Below are positions 37,251 through 45,921 of a DNA stretch of 64,000 nucleotides, one piece after another. Origin of the DNA: Streptomyces sp. STR69 (GTDB lineage: Bacteria; Actinomycetota; Actinomycetes; Streptomycetales; Streptomycetaceae); the NCBI RefSeq assembly GCF_024519455.1, contig NZ_JALJRY010000013.1:186001-250000 (forward strand), given 5' to 3'. The notes under the pieces were generated by a model. That model did no database searches. It was not told the origin of the DNA and saw nothing but the letters and a program-made list of their open reading frames with translations. The position numbers and the translations under genes were made by a program. The first letter of the stretch is position 1, and every line of letters begins with the position of its first letter.

Positions 37251-38603
37251 ATGCGCGAGGAAGAGAACACCCGGCTCACCCGGACCGGGCCCGGCACCCC
37301 GGCCGGTGAGTGGATGCGCCGCTACTGGCAGCCGATCGCCCTCAGCGAGGAACTCGAGGGCGCACGGCCGCTGGTGGCACCCAAGGTGATGGGCCAGGAC
37401 CTGGTCCTGTTCCGTGACGAGGACGGCGAACTCGGTCTCGTCGACCGGGGCTGCCCGCACCGGGGCGCCGACCTGGCGCTCGGCCGCCTGGAGGACGGCG
37501 GACTGCGCTGCTGCTTCCACGGCTGGCTGTTCGCCCGCGACGGCTCGTGCCTCGACACACCGGCCGAGCCCGTCGACAGCCTGCTCAAGTCCCGCGTGCG
37601 GCTGGGCAGTTATCCGGTCCGCGAGATCAACGGGATCATCTGGGGCTACCTCGGCCCCGGCGAGCCGCCCCAACTCCCCGCCCTGGACTGCTTCCAGGCA
37701 CCCGTGGACCACGCCTTCGCCTGGAAAGGGCTGCTGGAGTGCAACTGGCTCCAGGCCCTTGAGGTCGGCATCGACCCCGCGCACGCCTCCTACCTCCACC
37801 GCTTCTTCCTGGACGAGGACCCCGCCGACAGCTACGGCAAACAGTTCCGCGCCGCCTCCCAGGGCACCGACCTCCCGATGACGAAGATCCTGCGCGAGTA
37901 CGGCCGCCCCGACATCGACGCCGTCCGCACCCCGTACGGCATCCGCATCACCGCCCGGCGCACGCTCGACGGAACGGACACGCAGGGCCTGCCGATGGAC
38001 GGCAGCCGTACCCATGTCCGTATCACCCACCAGGTGTTCCCGCACGCCTTCCACATCCCGCTGGACGCGGAGACGGCGATCACCCAGTGGCATGTGCCGA
38101 TCGACGACAACTCCAGTTACTGGTATGCCCTGTTCACCAGTGTCGGCGGCCCGGTGGACCAGGCGGAGATGCGCCGGCAGCGGGTCGGCGCGGTCACCCT
38201 GCCCGACTACCGGCCGCGCTTCGGCCGCGCGAACGGCTACGGCTACGACCCGGTGGAGCAGCGCACGACGACGTACACCGGGCTCGGCTTCGACATCAAC
38301 GTGCACGACCAGTGGGCGGTGGAGGGGCAGGGGGCCGTGCAGGACCGTACCCGTGAGCATCTGGGCCGCTCCGACAAGGCCATCGTGATGTACCGGCGCA
38401 TGCTCGGCGAGGCCGTCACCGCCGTCGAGCGGGGCGAGGATCCGCCCCTGGTCCTGTCCGCCGAGGAGGCGGGCCGATTGCACGGGCCGGTCGCCCTCGA
38501 CGGGATCGGGCCCACCGAGCGCTGGCGGGAGCACTGGACGGCCGTCACTGACAAGCAGCGCGCCGACAGCAGTTGGGCGCAGCCACTGGGAACGGACGGC
38601 TGA
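37251..38603 (+). CDS. Rieske non-heme iron oxygenase (phthalate/vanillate demethylase-type alpha subunit)
   Basis: A 450-residue oxygenase. Rieske cluster: C68-P-H70 and C87-C-F-H90. Mononuclear iron site: D175, H178 and H183 in IDPAHASYLH. No small beta subunit gene is present, as in the phthalate dioxygenase/vanillate O-demethylase/dicamba demethylase class, which hydroxylates or demethylates aromatic and N-methyl compounds. GAAAGG lies ahead of the ATG at 37251. The matching reductase is encoded two genes downstream (40035). Position between an amine oxidase and a GS-like ligase is unusual and recalls aniline systems in which a GS-like protein activates the amine before the oxygenase. Confidence 0.92.
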   Translation: MREEENTRLTRTGPGTPAGEWMRRYWQPIALSEELEGARPLVAPKVMGQDLVLFRDEDGELGLVDRGCPHRGADLALGRLEDGGLRCCFHGWLFARDGSCLDTPAEPVDSLLKSRVRLGSYPVREINGIIWGYLGPGEPPQLPALDCFQAPVDHAFAWKGLLECNWLQALEVGIDPAHASYLHRFFLDEDPADSYGKQFRAASQGTDLPMTKILREYGRPDIDAVRTPYGIRITARRTLDGTDTQGLPMDGSRTHVRITHQVFPHAFHIPLDAETAITQWHVPIDDNSSYWYALFTSVGGPVDQAEMRRQRVGAVTLPDYRPRFGRANGYGYDPVEQRTTTYTGLGFDINVHDQWAVEGQGAVQDRTREHLGRSDKAIVMYRRMLGEAVTAVERGEDPPLVLSAEEAGRLHGPVALDGIGPTERWREHWTAVTDKQRADSSWAQPLGTDG

Positions 38604-38608
38604 GCCGC

Positions 38609-40045
38609 GTGGGATTCATCGAACGCCACGGCCTGTGGAACCCCGAACAGGCCGCCGCCGCACGGGAGATACAGTCGCGCGCGGAGAGCGGTGGGATGAC
38701 GGTGGTACGGCTGGTCTTCGCCGACCAGCACGGTCTGCTGCGCGGCAAGACCGTCACCGTGGGCGAGCTGCCCAATGTGCTGCGCGACGGCACCGGCATC
38801 GCCTCGTCCCTGCTCGCCAAGGACACGTCGGGGCGGACCGTCTTCCCCCTCTTCACCAAGGAGACCCCGCTCGGGCTGCCCGAACTGCGCGGCGCCGCCG
38901 ACATGGTGATGGTGCCCGACCCGTCGACGTTCCGGATGCTGCCGTGGTCACCGGGCACGGGCTGGCTGCTGTGCGACCTGCGCTTCACCTCCGGCGCTCC
39001 GGTCCCGCTGTGCACGCGCGGCCTGCTGCGCTCGGTCCTCGACCAGGCCGACGGACTGACCTACCGCACCGGCCTGGAGGTGGAGTTCCACCTCTTCCGG
39101 CTCGACGACCCCCGTCTGGGCCCGGGCGACCAGGGCCAGCCCGGAGCCGCGCCCGAGGTCGGCATGCTCAACCACGGCTACCAGTACCTCAGCGAACTGC
39201 GCTACGACGAACTCGACCCCATCCTCGACGTCCTGCGCGCGAACATCGAGGGCCTGGGGCTGCCGTTGCGCAGTCTGGAGGTCGAATTCGGGCCCAGCCA
39301 GGTCGAGTTGACCCTGCAGCCCGCCGACGGCCTGGGCACCGCCGACGCGATGGTCCTGCTGCGCAGCGCCGTCAAGCAGGTCGCCGCCCGCCACGGCCAC
39401 CACGCCACCTTCATGTGCCGCCCCCATCTGCCCGGGGTGTTCTCCAGCGGGTGGCATCTGCACCAGAGCATGGTGCGGGACGGTGTGGGGGTCTTCGCAC
39501 CGGACGGCGGCGAACTCACCGTGTCCGGGCCGCCGTTGTCGCCGTACGGGACCGCCTTTCTCGGTGGACTGCTCCGGCACGCGCGGGCCACGAGCGCGTT
39601 CTCCACGCCGACTCTCAATGGTTTCAAGCGTTTTCGCTCGCTGTCGTTGGCGCCGGACCGTGCGGTGTGGGGAAGCGACAATCGCGGGGCGATGGTGCGG
39701 GTGCTGGGTGACGATCCGTCAAGCGCGCGACTGGAGAACCGGATCGGGGAACCCGCGGCCAATCCCTACCTCTACCTCGCCTCCCAGCTCGCCGCCGGTC
39801 TCGACGGGGTCGCGGGCGGCATGGACCCGGGCCCCGCGGCCGACGAGCCGTACGCCGCCAACGCCGAACCCCTTCCCCGTTCGCTGGGCGAAGCCCTCGA
39901 CGCGCTGGAGGCGGACCAGGCGCTGGCGACCCGCCTCGGCAAGGACTTCGTCTCCTACTACACGGGCATCAAGCGCGCCGAGATCGACCGCTTCAGCCAA
40001 GAGGTGACCGACTGGGAACAACGGGAGTACTTCCGTGTCTTCTGA
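38609..40045 (+). CDS. Glutamine synthetase-like ligase (PuuA/IpuC/AtdA1-type gamma-glutamylamide synthetase)
   Basis: A 478-residue protein with the GS fold: TGLEVEFHLF (first metal Glu), VEFGPSQVELTLQP, FSSGWHLHQSM (ATP/metal histidine loop), LNGFKRF, and RLENRIGEPAANPYLYLAS. It lacks the adenylylation-site region of housekeeping GlnA and matches the group that joins glutamate to amines (putrescine, isopropylamine, ethanolamine, aniline) rather than ammonia. GTG 38609, six nt past the Rieske stop, is the likely start; a TTG 12 codons earlier overlaps that gene. The proposed role is to glutamylate the amine substrate, for later release by the GGT-family protein. Confidence 0.88.
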   Translation: MGFIERHGLWNPEQAAAAREIQSRAESGGMTVVRLVFADQHGLLRGKTVTVGELPNVLRDGTGIASSLLAKDTSGRTVFPLFTKETPLGLPELRGAADMVMVPDPSTFRMLPWSPGTGWLLCDLRFTSGAPVPLCTRGLLRSVLDQADGLTYRTGLEVEFHLFRLDDPRLGPGDQGQPGAAPEVGMLNHGYQYLSELRYDELDPILDVLRANIEGLGLPLRSLEVEFGPSQVELTLQPADGLGTADAMVLLRSAVKQVAARHGHHATFMCRPHLPGVFSSGWHLHQSMVRDGVGVFAPDGGELTVSGPPLSPYGTAFLGGLLRHARATSAFSTPTLNGFKRFRSLSLAPDRAVWGSDNRGAMVRVLGDDPSSARLENRIGEPAANPYLYLASQLAAGLDGVAGGMDPGPAADEPYAANAEPLPRSLGEALDALEADQALATRLGKDFVSYYTGIKRAEIDRFSQEVTDWEQREYFRVF

Positions 40046-41021
40046 CCTCGACTCCCCCCGCGCGAACACCGAGCGCCTCCTGGTCCGACAGGCCCGCTGG
40101 ATCGCCCACGAGGTGCTGGAACTACGCCTGACCCGGCCCGCCGGCGGCGCCCTCCCGGCCTGGGAACCGGGCGCGCACGTGGAGTTGACCCTGCCCTCGG
40201 GGCTGCGGCGGGCCTACTCGCTGTGCGGGGACGTGGCGGACACGGAGGCATGGACGGTCGCCGTGCATCGCGTGCCCGAGGGGCGGGGCGGCTCCCGGGA
40301 GATTCACGAAACCGCCTTGGTGGGACGGGAGTTGGAGGTACACGGGCCGGTAAACCGCTTCCCTCTGGTGCCCGCGGAGGGCTATCTGCTGCTGGCCGGC
40401 GGCATCGGCGTCACCCCGCTGCTGCCGATGGTCCGTGAGCTCACCGCACGCGGTCTGCCGTGGCGGTTGGTCCTCGGTGCCCGCGACCGGTCGCGGCTCG
40501 TGTACGCCGAGGAGTTGGTGGAGTTGGGCGGCGACCGGGTGCTGCTCGTACCGCAGGACGAGGCGGGTCTGCCGGACCTGGCGGCCGAACTCGCCGCCGC
40601 CCCGGCCGCGCACGCCGTCTACGCCTGCGGTCCGCAGCCGATGCTCGACGCGGTGACGGCGCTGTGCCGCACGGCCGACTCCGCGCGGGCACTTCACCTG
40701 GAGCGCTTCACCGCGGCCGACGACACGGTCTCGGGCCGACTCGCAGTTCCGGAGGGTGAGTTCGAGGTGGTGCTGAGCCGTTCGGGGCTGCGGCTGACCG
40801 TGCCCGCCGACCGTTCCGTACTGGACGTCGTACGCGAGAAGCTCCCGGACGTCCCCTTCTCCTGCGAGGAGGGCTACTGCGGCAGTTGCGAGACGGCGGT
40901 CGTGGCCGGGCTCCCGGACCACCGCGACTCGGTGATCGAGCCGTCCGAACGCACCGCCGCCACTACGATGATGATCTGCGTGAGCCGCTCCGACTCCCCG
41001 GTGCTGGAGCTGGACCTCTAA
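40035..41021 (+). CDS. Phthalate dioxygenase reductase-type ferredoxin reductase (FMN, NAD, 2Fe-2S)
   Basis: A 328-residue electron-transfer protein. N-terminal flavin barrel (RRAYSLCGDV, a form of the RxYSL FMN/FAD motif), NAD domain with LLLAGGIGVTPLLPM and YACGPQPML, then a C-terminal plant-type [2Fe-2S] domain with cysteines C277, C282, C285 (CEEGYCGSC) and C315. This order is that of phthalate dioxygenase and vanillate demethylase reductases, so it should feed electrons from NAD(P)H to the Rieske oxygenase at 37251. The GTG start overlaps the end of the ligase gene by 11 nt. Last gene of the operon. Confidence 0.92.
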   Translation: MSSDLDSPRANTERLLVRQARWIAHEVLELRLTRPAGGALPAWEPGAHVELTLPSGLRRAYSLCGDVADTEAWTVAVHRVPEGRGGSREIHETALVGRELEVHGPVNRFPLVPAEGYLLLAGGIGVTPLLPMVRELTARGLPWRLVLGARDRSRLVYAEELVELGGDRVLLVPQDEAGLPDLAAELAAAPAAHAVYACGPQPMLDAVTALCRTADSARALHLERFTAADDTVSGRLAVPEGEFEVVLSRSGLRLTVPADRSVLDVVREKLPDVPFSCEEGYCGSCETAVVAGLPDHRDSVIEPSERTAATTMMICVSRSDSPVLELDL

Positions 41022-41115
41022 GTGCGGCCTTTCGCAAGGGTGGTCGAGGAGGGCGCGGGGGCGGTAGCGGCGGACGTCTTCGAGTTGCCCCGGGGATTGA
41101 CCTGTGCTGGGACCA

Positions 41116-41811
41116 TCAGCCAGACCGTCGGTTCCGTATCCGGTGCCGTGCCGCCCACACAGCGAGGCTGATGAGGGCGACAGTCAGCCAGATGCCGACG
41201 AATGCAGGTGGATCGCTCTCGTGTGCGTCGGAAGCGGCGATGCCCGAGACAACGGTGACCGCGCAGGCTCCGGCGATCATCTTGCCGGTGAGCGGGAACC
41301 CGTCTGCGGCGCGGCCCCGGGCCTGCTCATGCGTCCTACGGCGAAGCCAGACGGCGATGTACAGCGCGAGCACCCCGCCGGCCGGCATGCTCAGGCCGGC
41401 GCCCAGGTACAGACCCGGATTCAACGTCGGCGCCTCAACTGTCTGCTGAACACGCCCGTCGAAGGTGATGTCGGTGCGGCGACCGTGCCAGACGACCACT
41501 CCAATGCGGTCGCCCTTCCGCAGCCTCGACAGGACAGGGCCGGAGTCGCCGAGGACGATCCTGCCGGATACCGACGCGGGACCCGCGACCTCCACCCAGT
41601 AGGTGCCGCCATGACCGTTGGAGTAGTCCTCCAGCTTCCTGACCACGGCAGGGACGCCACGGGTTGCCGGTGCGGCTTCGTAGGCTCGCGCGGTGGAAAG
41701 GCTGTGGCGATAGGGCACCGCGAGCACGGCAGCTCCGCCGAGGACGAGGAGCAGCGCCAAGGCCGCCAGCCCCCACGCCCGTCGCCCCGCTTCCCAGGTA
41801 CCGCCCACCAT
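41116..41811 (-). CDS. Membrane protein of unknown function
   Basis: A 231-residue protein with a hydrophobic segment near the N-terminus (AWGLAALALLLVLGGAAVLA), an extracytoplasmic stretch of about 100 residues containing SGRIVLGDSGPVLSRLRKGD and VVVWHGRRTDITFDG, and two or three further hydrophobic segments near the C-terminus. I recognise no family. The start is uncertain: GGGAGG lies immediately before ATG 41811 and GTG 41808, and a GTG at 41868 is also in frame. It is convergent with the catabolic operon and follows the SARP gene on the same strand. Confidence 0.65.
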   Translation of the reverse strand: MVGGTWEAGRRAWGLAALALLLVLGGAAVLAVPYRHSLSTARAYEAAPATRGVPAVVRKLEDYSNGHGGTYWVEVAGPASVSGRIVLGDSGPVLSRLRKGDRIGVVVWHGRRTDITFDGRVQQTVEAPTLNPGLYLGAGLSMPAGGVLALYIAVWLRRRTHEQARGRAADGFPLTGKMIAGACAVTVVSGIAASDAHESDPPAFVGIWLTVALISLAVWAARHRIRNRRSG

Positions 41812-41891
41812 CGCCTCCCTGGGAGGTTCGACGCGGCACAGCCAGGGAGGGTTGTACCCACTCACCACAGCGGCACGGTTGGCAAGGTCCG

Positions 41892-44735
41892 CTACAGCAG
41901 GGGCCGTTCGCCGAGGCGGTCGCGGAGGCCGGTGCGGAGGGGATCGTCGTCGGGCAGGCCGAGTTCGTCGGTGAGGGCGAGGGCACGGGCCCAGACCTCA
42001 TGGGCGGCGTCGGGCTGACCGGCACTGTGGTGGCTGTCGCCGAGGCAGAGCAGGCAGTCGGCTTCGCTGCGGCGTTCCCCGGTGGCGCGGAACAGGGCCG
42101 CCGCCTCCCGGTAGCGGTCGACGGCCTGTCGGTGACGGCCGAGTTGGTGGTGGATGTAGCCGAGGCTGTCGGAGATGTGGGCCTGTCCGTCCACGTCGCC
42201 GGCCTCACGGGCGAGTTCGAGCGCCTGCTCGCAGTGGGCCAACGCGCTGTGGTGTTCGCCGAGATGGGCCTCCAGCCAGCCGATGTGGTTGAGCGCCGCG
42301 GCCTGTCCGGCCCGGTCGTCCGCCACCCGGTAGTGCTCCAGGCTCCGGTGGGCGTGTTCCAGCGCCAGTCCGTGATTGCCCTGGGTTCCCGACATCCGTG
42401 AAAGATGCTGATGGGTACGGGCCTGCCCCGCGTCGCTGCCCAGTTCGGCGAAGAGTTCCAACGCCTGTAAGTAGTGCTCCCGGGCCGGTTCGGGGCTCTT
42501 GAGGCGGTCCAGGGCCAGGCCGAGTCCGCGGTGGGCGCCCGCTCTTCCGACCAGGTCGCCGTCCCGTTCGGCCGCCGCGAGCGCGCTGTGGCCGGCGGTC
42601 AGGAGCGCCTCCCAGTAGCCGTGCCGGTCCAGGAAGGTGGTCAGGACGGTGACCAGTCGCCACACATGGCCGTCGAAGCCGGGCGGTGGCTGCCGCACGA
42701 TCTCCAGCAGTACCGGGTGTTCGGCGACGAGCCAGGCCAGCGCTCTGCCGTAGTCCTCGGGTTCGACCGGGTTCGCCCCCGCTCTGGGCGCGGCGGAGGC
42801 GACCGGGTTGGGCTGCGGGGTCACCAGGACATCGGCGGCACGTGCGGAGTGCAGGTAGTGGTCCATCATCCGGTGCAGTGCCGCACGCCGTTCCCACTCG
42901 TCGTCGTACGCGGCCACCAGCTCCCCGGCGTAGACGCGTACCAGGTCGTGGAACGCGTACCGTCCCGGAGCGTGCTCGGCCAACAGGTGCCCGCCGGTCA
43001 GTTCGGCGAGCAGTCCGCGGACGCGTCCCGGCGGGGCGCCGGCCAGGGCGGCTGCCGCGTGCTGTCCGAGGTCCGGGCCCGGGTGCAGGGCCAGCAGCCG
43101 GAACAGCCGGGCGGCGGCCGGGCTGAGCGCGCTGTAGGACCACGAGAACACTGCCCGTACCTGGCTGGCCTCCTCGCCGCCGTCGAGCGCGTCCAGTCGG
43201 CCGCTCGCCCCGCGGAGTTCCTCGGCGAGCGTGCCGAGCGGCCGTCGTGGCTGCGCGGCGGCGCGGGCCGACACGACCGCCAGGGCCAGCGGCAGTCCCG
43301 CGCACCAGGTGACGACGTCCGCGACGGCCTCCGGTTCGGCGGCCACCCGGCCCGTGCCGAGCCGTTCCGCCAGGACGTCCCGTGCCGCGTCCGGGGTCAG
43401 CGGGTCGACCGCGAGCAGATGGGCGCCCTCGGTCGCGGCCAGCCCGGTGAGCCGGTTCCGGCTGGTCACCAACGCCATGCAGCCGACCGCGCCCGGCAGC
43501 AGCGGGCGCACCTGTTCCTCGTCGCGGGCGTTGTCGAGTACGACCAGTATCCGACGCCCCGTCAGCAGGCTTCGATACAGGCCGACTTGGGCCTCAAGGC
43601 CCGGCGGTATCCGGTCCGGCCGTACTCCCAGCGCGTCGAGGAACCCGCGGACCGCCTCGGTCGGAGCCAGCACCGCCCCCTGCGGATCGAAGCCGCGCAG
43701 GTTCACGTACAACTGCCCGTCGGGGAAGGCACTTTCGACCCGGCGGGCCCAGTGCACCGCGAGCGCGGTCTTGCCCACGCCCGCCATGCCCGAGACCGCC
43801 GAGATCACCACCGCGGCGAACTCGCCCTCCGCCGAGGCGAGGATCGCCTCCAGCCGGGTCAGTTCCTCGTCGCGGCCGGTGAACCCCCGTACGCCCATGG
43901 GGAGTTGGGCGGGGAGTTCCGCCGAGCGGGCCGCCTCGGACGGTTCGGGCCGTTTGGCGGGGCCGGAGCGGTGGCCGCGCAGGATCGTCTGGTGCAACTG
44001 GCGCAGTGCCGGTCCCGTGTCGGTGCCCAGTTCCTCCGCGAGCCGTTTGCGGACGGCCGCGTAGCAGTCCAGGGCCTCCGCGCTGCGGCCCGTCTCGTGC
44101 AGGGCCCGCATCAGCGCCTCGGCGAGGGGTTCCGCGAGCGGGTACTCGCCGAGCAGGCCGGTCAACGGGCCGATGACTAACGCGGGATCACTGTGGACCG
44201 GTTCCGCGCGGGCCCAGCCGACGGCGGCGTCCTGGTGCTGGCGCCGCCAGGCCTCGCGCATCCGGGCCGCCCACTGACCGTGCAGACCGGACAACGGCTC
44301 CCCGCGCCACAGGTCCAGCGCCTCGCGCAGCAGCCGCGCCCGCTCCGGGTCGGCCGGGCCCGCGGTCCGTGCCTGGTCGACCAACTGCCGGAATCTGTAC
44401 ACGTCAACCTGGTCCGGTCGGGCCTCCAGAAGGTAGCCGCCGGAGCGCCGCACCAGCGACAACGGTTCCCGCGCGGTCTCGGCGGCCTGCTCGCACACCC
44501 GCCGGATCCGGGCGACATGGGCGTGCACGGCGCCGCGCGCCCCGTCCGGCGCGTGTGGGCCCCAGACCCGCTCCATGACCACGTCCACCGCGACGGGCCG
44601 GCCTACGTCCACGGCCAACGCGGCCATCACGGTGCGGCGTTGGGGCGGGCCAACCTCCACCGCGCGCCCCGCCGCCGACAGTTCCACCGGCCCCAGCAAC
44701 TGCACGTCCACCATCGTGTGCGCCACCCCCCGCAC
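41892..44735 (-). CDS. Large SARP (AfsR-type): winged helix, BTAD, NB-ARC, TPR; two TTA codons
   Basis: A 947-residue regulator. Residues 9-100: OmpR-type winged helix (VQLLGPVELSAAGRAVEVGP, RTVMAALAVDVGRPVAVDVV). 105-260: bacterial transcriptional activation domain. About 290-560: NB-ARC ATPase with Walker A SGMAGVGKTALAV and ILVVLDNARDE. About 640-940: TPR repeats (HSALAHCEQALELAREAGD, RQAVDRYREAAALFRATGE). This is the AfsR architecture of antibiotic/development activators. Leu186 (bases 44180-44178) and Leu756 (42470-42468) are TTA codons, so translation should depend on the bldA leucyl-tRNA. GTG 44735 has GGAGG upstream. Divergent from an IclR gene, with SARP-like direct repeats in between. 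Confidence 0.93.
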   Translation of the reverse strand: MRGVAHTMVDVQLLGPVELSAAGRAVEVGPPQRRTVMAALAVDVGRPVAVDVVMERVWGPHAPDGARGAVHAHVARIRRVCEQAAETAREPLSLVRRSGGYLLEARPDQVDVYRFRQLVDQARTAGPADPERARLLREALDLWRGEPLSGLHGQWAARMREAWRRQHQDAAVGWARAEPVHSDPALVIGPLTGLLGEYPLAEPLAEALMRALHETGRSAEALDCYAAVRKRLAEELGTDTGPALRQLHQTILRGHRSGPAKRPEPSEAARSAELPAQLPMGVRGFTGRDEELTRLEAILASAEGEFAAVVISAVSGMAGVGKTALAVHWARRVESAFPDGQLYVNLRGFDPQGAVLAPTEAVRGFLDALGVRPDRIPPGLEAQVGLYRSLLTGRRILVVLDNARDEEQVRPLLPGAVGCMALVTSRNRLTGLAATEGAHLLAVDPLTPDAARDVLAERLGTGRVAAEPEAVADVVTWCAGLPLALAVVSARAAAQPRRPLGTLAEELRGASGRLDALDGGEEASQVRAVFSWSYSALSPAAARLFRLLALHPGPDLGQHAAAALAGAPPGRVRGLLAELTGGHLLAEHAPGRYAFHDLVRVYAGELVAAYDDEWERRAALHRMMDHYLHSARAADVLVTPQPNPVASAAPRAGANPVEPEDYGRALAWLVAEHPVLLEIVRQPPPGFDGHVWRLVTVLTTFLDRHGYWEALLTAGHSALAAAERDGDLVGRAGAHRGLGLALDRLKSPEPAREHYLQALELFAELGSDAGQARTHQHLSRMSGTQGNHGLALEHAHRSLEHYRVADDRAGQAAALNHIGWLEAHLGEHHSALAHCEQALELAREAGDVDGQAHISDSLGYIHHQLGRHRQAVDRYREAAALFRATGERRSEADCLLCLGDSHHSAGQPDAAHEVWARALALTDELGLPDDDPLRTGLRDRLGERPLL

Positions 44736-44773
44736 AAAGCCTCCTCCCTTCTTTCACAGACGTGTACGCGGCG

Positions 44774-44791
44774 CGACAAGCCTTCGACAAG
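44774..44791 (-). promoter_or_regulatory. SARP-like direct repeat in the SARP/IclR intergenic region
   Basis: CGACAAG occurs twice, at 44774-44780 and 44785-44791, separated by 4 nt (11-bp period), the spacing of SARP heptamer sites. On the minus strand the proximal repeat is followed after 7 nt by TACACG, a possible -10 of the SARP gene. This suggests the SARP activates its own promoter. Confidence 0.5.
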
Positions 44792-44934
44792 GTTTCCCGC
44801 CACACACCGGTGCCAGTCTGCTGGGGAGCGAACGGGCCCTGACCGAGGCGCCGTTCGGGCACCACGGCAGGGCCGTCGCCTGGCGGCTGCGCAACAGGCA
44901 AACGGGGGCGAGAAGTGTGATCACAGGGGAAGTG

Positions 44935-45684
44935 ATGGCACCTGGGACACGGGTGCCGGTACGGCGGCCGGAGGCGTTACCGGCCGCCACGGGAAACGCC
45001 GGCGGAAGGAGCGTGCTGGAGGGTGCCTTCGCGTTGCTGGAGGCGGTGGAGCGGGCCGTGGAGGCCGGGCCGACCAGGCTGGCGTCCGACTGCGGGCTGC
45101 CCAAGACGACGGCGTACCGGCTGCTGGAACAGCTGGCGGACCTGGGCGCGGTCGAGCGGTGCGGAGGGAGTTACCGGGTGGGCCCGCGGATGTTCCGCCT
45201 CGGGCGGGCCTGGCAACCGCACCCCCGGCTGCGGGCCGCCGCCCGGGAACCGATGCGCCGGCTGGCGAAGCTCACGGGCACGACGGTGGGGATCGCCGTG
45301 CTGTGGAAGGGCGAGACGCTGATGGTCGAGTGGTGTCCCGACGACGCCGAACGGCCCGATCCGCTGCAGACCCGGATGACCTGGCCGTGGTTCACCGCGG
45401 CGGGCAAGGTCCTGGTGGCCATGGCCGGTCCGGCACCGCTGCTGGGGCCGCTGCCCGCGTCCTGGGCACGGGACGCCGCCGCGATTCGGGAGCGGGGTAC
45501 CGCGTTCGACCGGGAGGAAGTGGTGGGCGGGGTGTGCTGTGCGGCGGTTCCGCTGTTCGGCACGGGCGCCACGCCCCTGGCGGCGCTCTGTGTCCTCACC
45601 GACCCGGCACACCACTTGGAGCGGCTCGCGGAGGCCGCCCGCCGTACCGCCCGGGCCATCGGCATGGGCCTGCGGGGGCGGTGA
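44935..45684 (+). CDS. IclR-family transcriptional regulator with a TTA codon
   Basis: A 249-residue regulator. N-terminal winged helix at about residues 25-85 (SVLEGAFALLEAVERAVEAG, LASDCGLPKTTAYRLLEQLA), then an IclR effector domain (GTTVGIAVLWKGETLMVEW, FTAAGKVLVAMAG, DREEVVGGVCCAAVPLFG). Codon 15 (44977-44979) is TTA, the only one outside the neighbouring SARP gene that I found in a real gene, so it should be bldA-dependent. ATG 44935 has AGGGGA just upstream; GTG 44917 is in frame as an alternative. It is divergent from the SARP gene. The catabolic operons nearby are possible targets, but no site links them. Confidence 0.88.
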   Translation: MAPGTRVPVRRPEALPAATGNAGGRSVLEGAFALLEAVERAVEAGPTRLASDCGLPKTTAYRLLEQLADLGAVERCGGSYRVGPRMFRLGRAWQPHPRLRAAAREPMRRLAKLTGTTVGIAVLWKGETLMVEWCPDDAERPDPLQTRMTWPWFTAAGKVLVAMAGPAPLLGPLPASWARDAAAIRERGTAFDREEVVGGVCCAAVPLFGTGATPLAALCVLTDPAHHLERLAEAARRTARAIGMGLRGR

Positions 45685-45691
45685 CACCAGG

Positions 45692-45709
45692 GGGCCGACG
45701 ACGCGGCCC
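45692..45709 (+). terminator. Hairpin after the IclR gene
   Basis: GGGCCG, a 6-nt loop and CGGCCC form a perfect 6-bp stem 8 nt after the IclR stop. There is no T-tract, as usual for actinobacterial terminators. Plausible but short. Confidence 0.35.
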
Positions 45710-45921
45710 GGCGCTCGTGCGGGGATGAGCACCGGGCCGCGGCGACGGCCGTGTCCGCGAATACGCCGGGCCGACGTGGCGGAGAGGGCGAGGTCTGCTC
45801 CGGGCGGCCCAAGTGGGCGATCGGCCACCGTCGCCGGTCCGTCCGCGGGGCGGCGAAAACCCCCTGCTCCCCGGCGATCTCCGTCATAGGCTTACGGCCG
45901 CTGTCTGCCGAGGGAGGACAC

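Noticed and set aside
35178..38534. 1118-codon open frame on the minus strand
   Set aside because: It is antisense to the amine oxidase and Rieske genes, which have full catalytic motifs and GC3 bias in their own frames; its translation is low-complexity Val/Ala/Arg/Gly with no domain. A high-GC artefact.
41022..41115. Terminator between the reductase gene and the convergent membrane protein
   Set aside because: No stem of more than about 4 bp with a sensible loop was found in this 94-bp gap.
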